A stretch of 9,789 nucleotides of DNA from Phycisphaerales bacterium (GCA_030680655.1 JAUXUZ010000106.1:1-9789); one strand, 5' to 3'; shown: positions 1 through 5,900, numbered from the stretch's first letter. Notes: generated from the sequence alone by a model not told the origin. Numbers and translations are program-made.

Positions 1-2
1 TC

Positions 3-815
3 GCCGCCGCCGCCGCCATCAACACCAACCGCGTGATCGACGTGCGGGCGATCGGCAACACCGGAATCGGCATCTACGCCGGCAACTACAGCGAGGTCCG
101 CAACTGCCTGAGCTCCGGCAACGGCTCGCACGGCATCGCCGTTTACGCCTACGGGCGGGTGGAGGGGTGTACCTCACGCAGCAACGGCGGCGACGGGATC
201 AGCGCGCCCAACAGCGGCAACGTGATCGTCAACAGCGTCGCCAGCCAGAACACGGGCAACGGCATCAGCGCCTTCAGCTCCACGGTCACCGGGTGTCTCG
301 CCAGCAACAACACACTCAGCGGCATCGATGCGGAGTACTCGCTTGTCCGTGACTGCAACAGCTCGGGCAACGACCAGTACGGCATCAAGCTGGAGATCGG
401 CAGCACCGCCACCGGCAACCGCGCCTTTGGCAACACGTTCAGCGGCTTCTACGCCGCCGCGTCGTGCTCGCTGGAGAACAACACAGCCACCAGCAACGGC
501 AACGGCGTCGCCGGGCGCACCGGCTTTACGTTTAACGGCGCCGGCAACCGTGCCGTCAACAACCACGCCACCGGAAACCCGATCGGGTTCTACAGCCCCA
601 ACGGCCCCAACGTGCTCACCGGCAACACCGCCATGAACAACACCGCGACGGGCTTCTCGGTGAACACCAACACCAACACCCTGCTGACGGGCAACATCTC
701 CGTGGGCCACCCGATCAACTACACCATCAATGCCGGCAACGACTCGGGCGCAATCATCACCAACCCCGGCGTCGGCTTCACCACCACCAACCCCGCGGCG
801 AACTTCGCGAACTGA
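3..815 (+). CDS. Right-handed parallel beta-helix repeat protein, C-terminal part (5' end outside window)
   Basis: The frame is open from the first bases of the window (AAAAAINTNR precedes the GTG at 33), so the gene starts upstream and the GTG is internal. About 270 residues are visible. They form imperfect turns of roughly 22-23 residues rich in Asn, Gly, Ser and Thr, with recurring patterns such as NTGxGI, SSGNGSHGI, NGGDGI, NTGNGI and TGNTAMNNTATGF. Such asparagine-ladder turns are characteristic of parallel beta-helix (PbH1/NosD-like) proteins. The last ~60 residues leave the helix and end NPAANFAN, a tail that I recall from planctomycete secreted beta-helix proteins. These are usually exported surface or extracellular proteins, some with carbohydrate-related roles, but no catalytic residues can be assigned. 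The signal peptide would lie outside the window. It converges on the minus-strand membrane gene and shares a hairpin terminator with it. Confidence 0.85.
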   Translation, partial: AAAAAINTNRVIDVRAIGNTGIGIYAGNYSEVRNCLSSGNGSHGIAVYAYGRVEGCTSRSNGGDGISAPNSGNVIVNSVASQNTGNGISAFSSTVTGCLASNNTLSGIDAEYSLVRDCNSSGNDQYGIKLEIGSTATGNRAFGNTFSGFYAAASCSLENNTATSNGNGVAGRTGFTFNGAGNRAVNNHATGNPIGFYSPNGPNVLTGNTAMNNTATGFSVNTNTNTLLTGNISVGHPINYTINAGNDSGAIITNPGVGFTTTNPAANFAN

Positions 816-860
816 GGGGGAGAGGCACCGGGCACTCAGGACCGGGCGTTCGCATAAGTC

Positions 861-901
861 GAAACCAGAAAGCCCCGGGCGCGAGCGCCCGGGGCTGTTT
901 C
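861..901. terminator. Strong bidirectional hairpin terminator between convergent genes
   Basis: AGCCCCGGGCGC (871-882) pairs perfectly with GCGCCCGGGGCT (885-896), a 12-bp GC stem with a very tight loop (more realistically 11 bp and a four-base loop). It is flanked by GAAAC (861-865) and GTTTC (897-901), which can extend the structure and supply a short A-rich side and a short T-rich side. It sits 45 bases after the beta-helix stop and just before the stop of the opposing membrane gene, as expected for a shared terminator. The T run is short. Confidence 0.8.
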
Positions 902-909
902 GCTTCCGC

Positions 910-1392
910 CTACGACCGGCGCGTGTCGGATGAGGGCTCGTGCGCTGCGACCTTCTTGCCGCGGAGGAACAGCCCGCCGATGAGGACGGCGGCTGCGCCG
1001 ATGATCGGGTTGCCGATCGCCACCCAGGCCGGCTCGCGGCCTTTTTCCATAATCTGCTGCATGGTCATGCCGGGGTCGCGCGGGCCCGTGGGCGCGGGCT
1101 TCTGCAGGGTGACGACGGCCATCACCAGGCCGAGCACGAGAACGACGGCCGCGAGGACCATGACTGGGCCGCGCTTGCCTGTGGCGATCTTCGCGCACAT
1201 CCATCCGCCGAAGAGGCCGGCCAGGAGGGTGATGCCCGGGGCAGCGATGGTGAGGAGCAGGCCTCCATCCCACGTGCCGGGCACCAGCAGGCGGTCGGGG
1301 CCGAGGCCGAACCACATGGCGGAGAAGACCGCGATGATCAGGATGGTCATGGCGATGTAGCTGAGGATGACGGCGAGGATGGATCTGAGCAT
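910..1392 (-). CDS. Four-helix membrane protein of unknown function
   Basis: This is a 160-residue protein starting MLRSILAVIL. The open frame extends further upstream to 1929, but that extension is proline/arginine-rich and runs through a 21-nt repeat array, so the ATG at 1392, right at the start of the first hydrophobic helix, is preferred. No clear Shine-Dalgarno precedes it. Four hydrophobic segments are seen at about residues 3-30, 43-66, 76-95 and 123-145. Between helices 3 and 4 lies a soluble, methionine-rich loop (GMTMQQIMEKGRE). The C-terminus is short, basic and polar (RGKKVAAHEPSSDTRRS). I do not recognise the family; there is no transporter or enzyme motif. A small integral inner-membrane protein is the safe call. 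It converges on the beta-helix gene. Confidence 0.75.
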   Translation of the reverse strand: MLRSILAVILSYIAMTILIIAVFSAMWFGLGPDRLLVPGTWDGGLLLTIAAPGITLLAGLFGGWMCAKIATGKRGPVMVLAAVVLVLGLVMAVVTLQKPAPTGPRDPGMTMQQIMEKGREPAWVAIGNPIIGAAAVLIGGLFLRGKKVAAHEPSSDTRRS

Positions 1393-1439
1393 GGTGGGAG
1401 AATACCAACACCCGTGCGAAAGGAGGGAGGCGGGGAATG

Positions 1440-1523
1440 AGCACTCGGTGCGGGGGAACGGACGCGTCGCTGGGGGGAACGGGCGGAGCGGTCGGGGGAA
1501 CGAACGATCCGCTGGGTCCTGAG
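1440..1523. repeat. 21-nt tandem repeat array, copy A (uninterrupted)
   Basis: There are four consecutive 21-nt units starting at 1440, 1461, 1482 and 1503. The core of each is a purine tract of the type CGGGGGAACG, preceded by a variable stretch; the fourth unit is degenerate. The second unit begins GACGCGTCGC and the third GGCGGAGCGG. The same succession of units reappears at 3965-4123, where it is interrupted. The array lies in the intergenic region upstream of the membrane protein gene. Confidence 0.75.
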
Positions 1524-1554
1524 GTTTGGTCCGGTAGGGTGCCAGAAAGAAACC

Positions 1555-1617
1555 CGTGCTGACTGCTAATCCGTGAGCGGCCGTCCTTGGTGCTCCCCTC
1601 GCCAAAAGACTGCCTTG
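1555..1617 (+). repeat. Dispersed 61-63-nt element, plus-oriented copy
   Basis: It begins CGTGCTGACTGC and contains GTGAGCGGCCG (1573-1583), then CCCC-CGCCAA and AGACTGCCTTG at its 3' end. The reverse complement of 5673-5733 carries the same blocks in the same order (CGTGCT, GTGAGCGGCCG, CCCCTTCGCCAA, AGACTGCCTTG), with a divergent ~10-nt centre. No coding potential was recognised. It is one of several repeat types stacked in this gap. Confidence 0.65.
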
Positions 1618-1629
1618 AAGCGTTGAAGG

Positions 1630-1661
1630 CATCGATGCAATGTCGGGGGAGGACCCCCGAC
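1630..1661 (+). repeat. CATCGATGCAATG hairpin repeat, copy 1
   Basis: The conserved leader CATCGATGCAATG (1630-1642) runs into the hairpin GTCGGGGG / CCCCCGAC (1642-1649 with 1654-1661), with an AGGA loop. A C-rich tail (TGCCCCCC) follows. The second copy at 2052-2087 has the same leader, loop and C-rich tail but different, still complementary, stem bases. Confidence 0.7.
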
Positions 1662-1691
1662 TGCCCCCCAAGGCAGAAAGGCAGCAAGGCA

Positions 1692-1730
1692 CACGGCCAA
1701 GCCTCAAAGCAGGCTTGACCGTGCCACCCG
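1692..1730. repeat. CACGG...CCGTG palindromic repeat
   Basis: CACGGCCAAGCCT (1692-1704) pairs with AGGCTTGACCGTG (1711-1723), leaving a six-base loop and a single C/A mismatch in 13 positions. It is followed by CCACCC. Related units lie at 4131-4164 and 4200-4236, where the sequence GACCGTGCCACCC recurs. Confidence 0.7.
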
Positions 1731-1817
1731 GATCACAGGCCCTTGGCCCGGCCACCCGCCGGCGTGCGCCCGGACCCAGGCAGTGTACTCGGCTGCGTTG
1801 CGGGGTGCGAGACTCAT
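1704..1817 (-). pseudogene. 37-residue open frame with a good ribosome binding site, cut short by a palindromic repeat
   Basis: The ATG at 1817 is preceded on the minus strand by AGGAG (1826-1830) with 8 bases of spacing, unusually good for this window. The product begins MSLAPRNAAEYTAWVRAHAG. From residue ~27 onward the sequence enters the CACGG/CCGTG palindrome, and the stop codon (TGA, 1704-1706) lies in or next to the loop of that palindrome. I infer either a genuine very small protein or the 5' stub of a gene whose remainder was displaced by repeat insertion. The residues match no family that I recognise. Confidence 0.35.
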
Positions 1818-2051
1818 GGGAAGGACTCCTGAAAGAGGTGGGACGTGAGACGCGAGACGTGAGAGAGAAAGGGGAACTCTGCCCCGATCCCGCACCATCC
1901 CACACGGCATCACGCGACGCCGCACACATGGAGTCGGTGGATGGTGGGCCCCACTTGAGAGCTCTGCGCTGGAGAAGCGGGTGAAATCAGTTTCAATTGG
2001 AAGATTTTGAAAATACCGCCGCAAAAGCTGCGCGGGCCAAAGCCGCGAAGA
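1818..2051. other. Intergenic stretch without recognised genes
   Basis: It contains a short near-duplication (GACGTGAGA at two places around 1845-1865) and an 8-bp inverted pair CACCATCC / GGATGGTG (1893-1900 and 1939-1946). There is also an AT-rich patch around 1985-2015 that could hold a promoter, but no convincing -35/-10 pair. Open frames crossing it show no coding character. Confidence 0.5.
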
Positions 2052-2087
2052 CATCGATGCAATGCAAAGGGGGAGGACCCCCTTTGC
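2052..2087 (+). repeat. CATCGATGCAATG hairpin repeat, copy 2, possible terminator of the HNH gene
   Basis: The leader CATCGATGCAATG (2052-2064) is identical to copy 1. The stem GCAAAGGGGG (2064-2073) pairs perfectly with CCCCCTTTGC (2078-2087) around an AGGA loop, and GATCCCCCC follows. Lying 25 bases beyond the stop of the minus-strand HNH-like gene, it could end that transcript, although no T run follows on the minus strand. Confidence 0.65.
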
Positions 2088-2112
2088 GATCCCCCCGAGC
2101 GAGGCAGTGCCT

Positions 2113-2991
2113 TTAGCGCGAAGGAGCGTCTGGTGGGTTGTGCGATTCCTTCAAGCTCGTCGTTGCCATAAATCCCAGCGGCGCGTTGTGGTGGCAGAGC
2201 TGCGCCAGCGCCTGGTCGTCGTAGCCCATGTTCCCAGAGGGAAAGCTCTGCAACGGACCGGCAGGAGGCGGCCAGATCTGCAGCCGTGGAAGGTCTGTCC
2301 TGAACTGCAAGTCCTGCGGGTCGGGGAACATGTGGCCGCTGCTGGGAAGGATGACCTGTACGCCAACGCCCAGCGCCACGATTGTGTACATAGCGAAGAG
2401 GACCGGCGGCGCATCGACGGTTGGGTCTCCAAGAAGTTCACCGAGGTTCATACAGAGCAACCCGGTACGGTCAAAGAACCCTTCATGCGCCTCGCCTTGG
2501 TACGCAAACGCCCAGACCGCTGAGAAGTCCGGGATCGGCAACCGACTCTTGTAGAACATCTCGTGAAGGTCTTCTTTGATGATGCGCTTCTTCGGATGCG
2601 CGGCCTCAAGAACAAGAGCCCTGTTGTACGCCCAGACCGACAGAGCTCGCCGCTCATCGGCGCTCAGGTCAACCGGAGCTGTAGCAGAGAACAGCCGCTT
2701 GAACACGGGCACGGCGTTGCCTTCAACGTTGCTCATCCACCCGGTGTTACAGGATTCGCAGCAGACCTTCGCCTTGTCATTGAAACCGTGAACTCGACGC
2801 TTACCGCGCTCGGTATGCCGCGCTTCTAGCACGTGGCCAGGAGGGAACACGAGATGGTCGTTCATCCAATCGGGAAAAAGGTGTTCGCCAGTTAGAGGAA
2901 CCCCGCCGCAGAACACGCAGGTTCGTTTGCTTGCTGCCACCTCCGACTCTAGCGAGCCTCTTGTGCCCAACAAATTGCCGCCACCTGGCAC
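2113..2991 (-). CDS. HNH-like zinc-finger protein, hypothetical
   Basis: This is a 292-residue protein. The N-terminal third has an HNH-type treble-clef pattern: C25-x2-C28, then the E36-H37 pair in LTGEHLFPDWM, then C78-x2-C81-N82 followed by GWMSNVE. This order (CxxC, EHxxPxW, CxxCNxGWM) matches a widespread family annotated either as hypothetical or as HNH endonuclease. The downstream segment with SADERRALSVWAYNRALVLE (about residues 110-129) also fits that family. The third catalytic His of a classical HNH nuclease is not obvious, so nuclease activity is uncertain. The rest is a soluble domain without known motifs. The start is GTG at 2991, supported by GAGGAAGG (2996-3003) just upstream. 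Its 5' end lies 38 bases from the divergent membrane protein gene. Base composition is visibly less GC-rich than thiC and its neighbours, which suggests acquisition. Confidence 0.8.
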   Translation of the reverse strand: MPGGGNLLGTRGSLESEVAASKRTCVFCGGVPLTGEHLFPDWMNDHLVFPPGHVLEARHTERGKRRVHGFNDKAKVCCESCNTGWMSNVEGNAVPVFKRLFSATAPVDLSADERRALSVWAYNRALVLEAAHPKKRIIKEDLHEMFYKSRLPIPDFSAVWAFAYQGEAHEGFFDRTGLLCMNLGELLGDPTVDAPPVLFAMYTIVALGVGVQVILPSSGHMFPDPQDLQFRTDLPRLQIWPPPAGPLQSFPSGNMGYDDQALAQLCHHNAPLGFMATTSLKESHNPPDAPSR

Positions 2992-2995
2992 AACC

Positions 2996-3003
2996 CCTTC
3001 CTC
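2996..3003 (-). promoter_or_regulatory. Shine-Dalgarno deciding the GTG start of the HNH-like gene
   Basis: On the minus strand GAGGAAGG is followed by four bases and then GTG at 2991. It supports this non-ATG start over internal GTG/TTG candidates in the first 20 codons. Confidence 0.55.
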
Positions 3004-3029
3004 ACCGTATCCGACAGCTACGCTGGCTC

Positions 3030-3713
3030 ATGCAGCCAATCGCCCCGGCCCAGCAAACGCCCATCGTCGGTCAGCCCGCCCCCGTAAACATCACCAACAA
3101 CATACCTCCCGCACCCTCTTTGCCATTGGCCGCCGTGCTTACAGCCATGGTGGGGCTGCTTGGCGGGGTGGGCGGTGTTCTACTGGGTCATTGGCTCAGC
3201 CGCCGCAAGGAGCGGGCCAACCGCCTGGAGGCGCGGAGAGACAAACAGGTAGATGCTCTTGCCCAGTTGGTAGCGTCATCCCACCTACTGATCAACGCCT
3301 GCTCTGACTACAGCCGCCTCAGGCAACAGCATGTCACTGCTGAGTATGAACAGCTCCCCTCTACGCCAGAGGACCGCGACTACTGGGACGAATTGCAGCG
3401 TGTGAATGCTGATCTTCCGAAACGCGAAGAAGAATTCAATCGGGCAGCAGCGGTGTTCTACATCCTCGTTCCGCCACAACATCGCCACCCCAGCTACAAC
3501 GTTTTTCAGGTCACGCTCGCAAGCGCACCTGAGTACGCAAGGGACAGTCTGACTTGGCACCTCGACCATGCCGCAGCACGCTATGAGATGCTGTCCAAGT
3601 TCTCCGACAAGCAGGGCACCATGCTGCGTGAGTACGTCGTAGAAGAAGCCGTACCCTGGTACAACTTCTGGCGCAAGAAGAAGGAATCGCCCGTTTCCTC
3701 CCCGCCAAAATGA
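3030..3713 (+). CDS. Single-pass membrane-anchored protein of unknown function
   Basis: This is a 227-residue protein starting MQPIAPAQQT at 3030. An in-frame ATG at 2931 exists, but it would overlap the divergent HNH-like gene and add unlikely proline/leucine-rich sequence, so the downstream ATG is chosen; neither start has a clear Shine-Dalgarno. A proline-rich N-terminus (about residues 1-30) precedes one glycine/leucine-rich transmembrane helix at about 31-53. Then comes a very basic stretch (SRRKERANRLEARRDKQ), which predicts a cytoplasmic C-terminal domain by the positive-inside rule. Residues ~58-120 look helical and partly coiled-coil; the remainder is mostly helical and ends in a lysine-rich tail (FWRKKKESP). 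No catalytic motif or family is recognised. The tight divergent arrangement with the HNH-like gene suggests, but does not prove, shared regulation. Confidence 0.75.
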   Translation: MQPIAPAQQTPIVGQPAPVNITNNIPPAPSLPLAAVLTAMVGLLGGVGGVLLGHWLSRRKERANRLEARRDKQVDALAQLVASSHLLINACSDYSRLRQQHVTAEYEQLPSTPEDRDYWDELQRVNADLPKREEEFNRAAAVFYILVPPQHRHPSYNVFQVTLASAPEYARDSLTWHLDHAAARYEMLSKFSDKQGTMLREYVVEEAVPWYNFWRKKKESPVSSPPK

Positions 3714-3880
3714 GTGCCGACGTGGGAGCAGGCTTCGCTCCGAGAGTGTCGCTCGCTGCCGTAGAATGGCGTGGACGCTCCGCGGCGCTTTCTGAACAAA
3801 GGGACGCCAACGTCCTACCCGCGTTATCCGCCCGCCATCGCGGGTCGCCCGCCCTCCCCGCGCATTTCCTGCTTCAACAA
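3714..3880. other. Intergenic stretch after the membrane-anchored gene
   Basis: Only weak 5-bp hairpins are seen (GGAGC/GCTCC at 3725-3741, CCCGC/GCGGG near 3830-3845). There is no recognised gene or convincing terminator before the tandem repeats begin. Confidence 0.45.
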
Positions 3881-4002
3881 ATCGAGTTGTTCGGGGGAAC
3901 AAGCGGGTTGCTCGGGGGAACGAGAGCGTTGGTCGGGGGGACAAACGGTTTGCGCGGGGGAGCAAACGGTCGGCGCGGGGGAACGGACGCGTCGCTGGGG
4001 GG
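3881..4002. repeat. 21-nt tandem repeat array, copy B (left part)
   Basis: Units start at 3881, 3902, 3923, 3944, 3965 and 3986. Each has the CGGGGGAACG-type core at the same place in the unit, and the first half varies (for example AGCGGGTTGC versus AACGGTTTGC). The sixth unit breaks off at 4002, exactly where the 64-nt palindromic module begins. The last ~28 bases before the break (3975-4002) are identical to 1450-1477 of copy A. Confidence 0.8.
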
Positions 4003-4065
4003 CCGTGTGTTCGGGAGCGCAGCGCAGGAACACCGGAAGTCGAGTAGCCACGCGCAGCGTCAGCC
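4002..4065. repeat. 64-nt palindromic module, left copy
   Basis: It runs from GCCGTGTGTTCGGGAGCG to CACGCGCAGCGTCAGCC. It matches the reverse complement of 5738-5801 at 59 of 64 positions without gaps. Internally TGTTC and GAACA can pair around a GC-rich loop. It interrupts the 21-nt array: the matching array at 1440-1523 has only four bases (AACG) at this place. Confidence 0.8.
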
Positions 4066-4081
4066 ACCTCATCTTGATATT

Positions 4082-4123
4082 GGCGGGGCGGTCGGGGGAG
4101 CGAACCATCCGTTTGACCCTGCA
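4082..4123. repeat. 21-nt tandem repeat array, copy B (right part)
   Basis: Two units, GGCGGGGCGG... (4082-4102) and AACCATCCG... (4103-4123), correspond to the third and fourth units of copy A (1482-1523), and the second is again degenerate. The 21-nt register resumes cleanly after the interrupting module. The linker 4066-4081 (ACCTCATCTTGATATT) has no counterpart elsewhere in the window. Confidence 0.65.
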
Positions 4124-4130
4124 AGTGCTC

Positions 4131-4236
4131 GGGTGGCACGGTCAACGGCTTTGCGTTGGCCGTGTGTCTGGTCCCTCGGTTCCCGCCTGATCACGATCCC
4201 ACGGCCAAGCCTCAGAACCAGCTGACCGTGCCACCC
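4131..4236. repeat. Nested CACGG/CCGTG palindromes
   Basis: GGGTGGCACGGTCA (4131-4144) and TGACCGTGCCACCC (4223-4236) are a perfect 14-bp inverted pair. Inside, CACGGTCAACG (4137-4147) pairs with CGTTGGCCGTG (4154-4164), one position being a T/G wobble. CACGGCCAAGC (4200-4210) is complementary to GCTGACCGTG (4221-4230) with small imperfections. The unit belongs to the same family as 1692-1730. It lies 28 bases beyond the stop of the minus-strand AbiGi-like gene and could double as its terminator. Confidence 0.65.
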
Positions 4237-4264
4237 CACACACATGACGTCGGCCCGGCCACCG

Positions 4265-5578
4265 TTATTCTTGCCCGCCCGTCGGTGGCACGGGAGAAGA
4301 AGACTCAGTAGTCGGCGCCACGCCCCCTGTCGCATGATTGAACAGTAATCGATTGTCGACTGCATTCATGATGTCGCAGTAGAACGGGACACTGTCTGGA
4401 TTCTGTCCCATTACTGAGTAGTATCCGCAATCTACACCAACTGCATCAGCGATCTCCTTAGAGATTTCGACAATAATCGCCTGCTTTCTCTCTAGAGCCA
4501 ACCCTGCCGGGATCTCCGGAACTGCGAGGAGGTACTTGCCACCTTTAGTGACCTGGATGTGTCCATCATTCATGAGCGCACGCGCGGCTCTGTGAATCGG
4601 GTTTCTGATCCATACCCAGCAAGTACCGGGGTCGCCATTAAGCGGCTCACCCTCATGCTTGCGTGTCACCCTTTGACAAATTTCCTTTATCTTCAGCACA
4701 AGGGATTCATCACGAATGGCGAGGAGTGGCTCTAACTCAATAGCCGCATTGGCAATCGCTTTGGCCTCGTCATTTGGATCTCTAATTGCTTTGACGGATG
4801 GAATTCGCTCGGACACCAAGACGTACTTGAATGTATCCTTTGCAATTCTCCTGCGATCATATAGCATAAGGATGTCGTGGATCACACAAAGGGACTCGGC
4901 CGCCGTTTTAACAATTACGCCAATCTCCTTAAAACCCTCGCTGTAGATTCGAAGACTAGGAATATCTGCTACTTCACTGACGATCCCATCAAGCTCGATT
5001 TCCCGCTCGAATCGCGCAACGGCCATATCGTCAGACATCCGCCATCGCCACTCTCGTTCGTGGGTCCAGTCAACGTTCCAGCGATTCTTGGTTGGTCGAT
5101 AAGTGACATATCGGTACTGCTCGCGGTACGGCAAGACTGTCGGCTTCAGAATTCGAGCGGGACCCGTGTCCGCTTCCATTCGCGCCGCGCCACTTAACCC
5201 ATAGATTACCGGTCTGGCGCCCCGCGCAAATGCGTCCGTCTTTTGGAACGTCAGCGCATATGTGCTCATCTTCTCGCCGCGCTTCGAACGCGACGCAGCA
5301 GCCTCGATGAAGGCTGCCGTGGGCATGTCAGTAAAGCACACAGCTGGATAAGGGCCGTAAATTGTCCGCTGGTTCTTTCGACGCGCCCACGTGGCAAACA
5401 GCCGGCCGTGGCGGATTGCGCATCGCAGCAGAAACAGTGGAGAGAAGGTAGTGTCTTCGGCGATATTGCCAAAGCCCCAGTGTTCGGGAAAGTCCACCGA
5501 TGAGTCGCCACTCAGATCAACCTCGCGGAAGAAGTGGACCACACGGCTGGAGAGGTCAAAGCGTCGGTTGTTGAACAT
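4265..5578 (-). CDS. AbiGi/DUF4427-like protein, candidate phage-resistance-associated gene
   Basis: This is a 437-residue soluble protein; the ATG at 5578 gives MFNNRRFDLSSRVVHFFREV, with a purine-rich but weak ribosome binding site. The N-terminal half has the order RVVHFFR (about residues 12-18), a spacer, FLLRCAIRHGRLFATWAR (about 49-66), TIYGPYPAVCFTDMPTAAF (about 72-90), then ARPVIYGLSG and DWTHEREWRW. The pattern 'H-F ... ILxxGxL ... VCFTDxP ... HEREWR' is what I recall from AbiGi (antitoxin side of the AbiG abortive-infection system), DUF2971 and DUF4427 proteins. The C-terminal ~120 residues (C-WVWIRNPIHRAARALMNDG..KYLLAVP) form a separate domain with no assigned function. Activity is unknown, and no AbiGii-like partner adjoins it. 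Codon use is much less GC-biased than thiC, and repeats flank it in inverted orientation, both consistent with transfer. Confidence 0.7.
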   Translation of the reverse strand: MFNNRRFDLSSRVVHFFREVDLSGDSSVDFPEHWGFGNIAEDTTFSPLFLLRCAIRHGRLFATWARRKNQRTIYGPYPAVCFTDMPTAAFIEAAASRSKRGEKMSTYALTFQKTDAFARGARPVIYGLSGAARMEADTGPARILKPTVLPYREQYRYVTYRPTKNRWNVDWTHEREWRWRMSDDMAVARFEREIELDGIVSEVADIPSLRIYSEGFKEIGVIVKTAAESLCVIHDILMLYDRRRIAKDTFKYVLVSERIPSVKAIRDPNDEAKAIANAAIELEPLLAIRDESLVLKIKEICQRVTRKHEGEPLNGDPGTCWVWIRNPIHRAARALMNDGHIQVTKGGKYLLAVPEIPAGLALERKQAIIVEISKEIADAVGVDCGYYSVMGQNPDSVPFYCDIMNAVDNRLLFNHATGGVAPTTESSSPVPPTGGQE

Positions 5579-5672
5579 TTTTCTCTACCCAAAAACGATC
5601 AACTAGCCCAACAGGACCTGCATTGCGGACTGTAGTCTCGCCTCTCGGACACAGATTTCTGATAGAAAGGCG
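5579..5672. promoter_or_regulatory. Upstream region of the AbiGi-like gene
   Basis: It is relatively AT-rich for the window. On the minus strand the sequence just before the start reads TTTTTGGGTAGAGAAAATG. A promoter is expected here, but no convincing pair of -35 and -10 hexamers was found. Confidence 0.25.
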
Positions 5673-5733
5673 CAAGGCAGTCTCTTGGCGAAGGGGTTCC
5701 GGGTGCGGCCGCTCACTGACAGCATGGAGCACG
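5673..5733 (-). repeat. Dispersed 61-63-nt element, minus-oriented copy
   Basis: The reverse complement shares CGTGCT, GTGAGCGGCCG, CCCCTTCGCCAA and AGACTGCCTTG, in order, with 1555-1617. It abuts the 64-nt module at 5738-5801. Confidence 0.65.
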
Positions 5734-5737
5734 GAGG

Positions 5738-5801
5738 GGCTGACGCTGCGCGTGGCTACTTCACTTCCGGTGTTCATGCGCTCCGCTCCTGAACACACGG
5801 C
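5738..5801 (-). repeat. 64-nt palindromic module, right copy (inverted)
   Basis: It is inverted relative to 4002-4065 with 59 of 64 positions matching. TGTTCA (5771-5776) pairs with TGAACA (5790-5795) around a 13-base loop, flanked by CTTCACTTCCGG and CACGGC. Together with the left copy it brackets the AbiGi-like gene. Confidence 0.8.
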
Positions 5802-5900
5802 TTATTGCGCCCCAACCGGCAAGGCCCGCACGCCCAGTGCCCCTTCCCCGCGCCGACCCTGTGCTCCCGAAAGGCGTTTGAAGCAGGCGTTGCCTGACTG

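Noticed and set aside
1393..1929. N-terminal extension of the membrane protein reading frame with FPR-type heptapeptides
   Set aside because: The frame runs through the 21-nt array, whose period keeps any frame open and creates repeated FPRxxR peptides. A similar pattern appears in the other array. The ATG at 1392 directly before a hydrophobic helix is a better start.
1640..1984. 114-residue plus-strand open frame in the intergenic gap
   Set aside because: It is composed largely of repeat-derived sequence, with no ribosome site and no recognisable domain.
3881..4123. CRISPR array
   Set aside because: The units are contiguous 21-nt imperfect tandem repeats without unique spacers, and no cas gene is present.
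3285..4145. 286-residue minus-strand open frame
   Set aside because: It is antisense to the membrane-anchored gene and then crosses the 21-nt array; it shows no domain character.
4002..5801. Classical insertion sequence
   Set aside because: The inverted copies flank a gene without transposase motifs, and no target-site duplication was found next to them.
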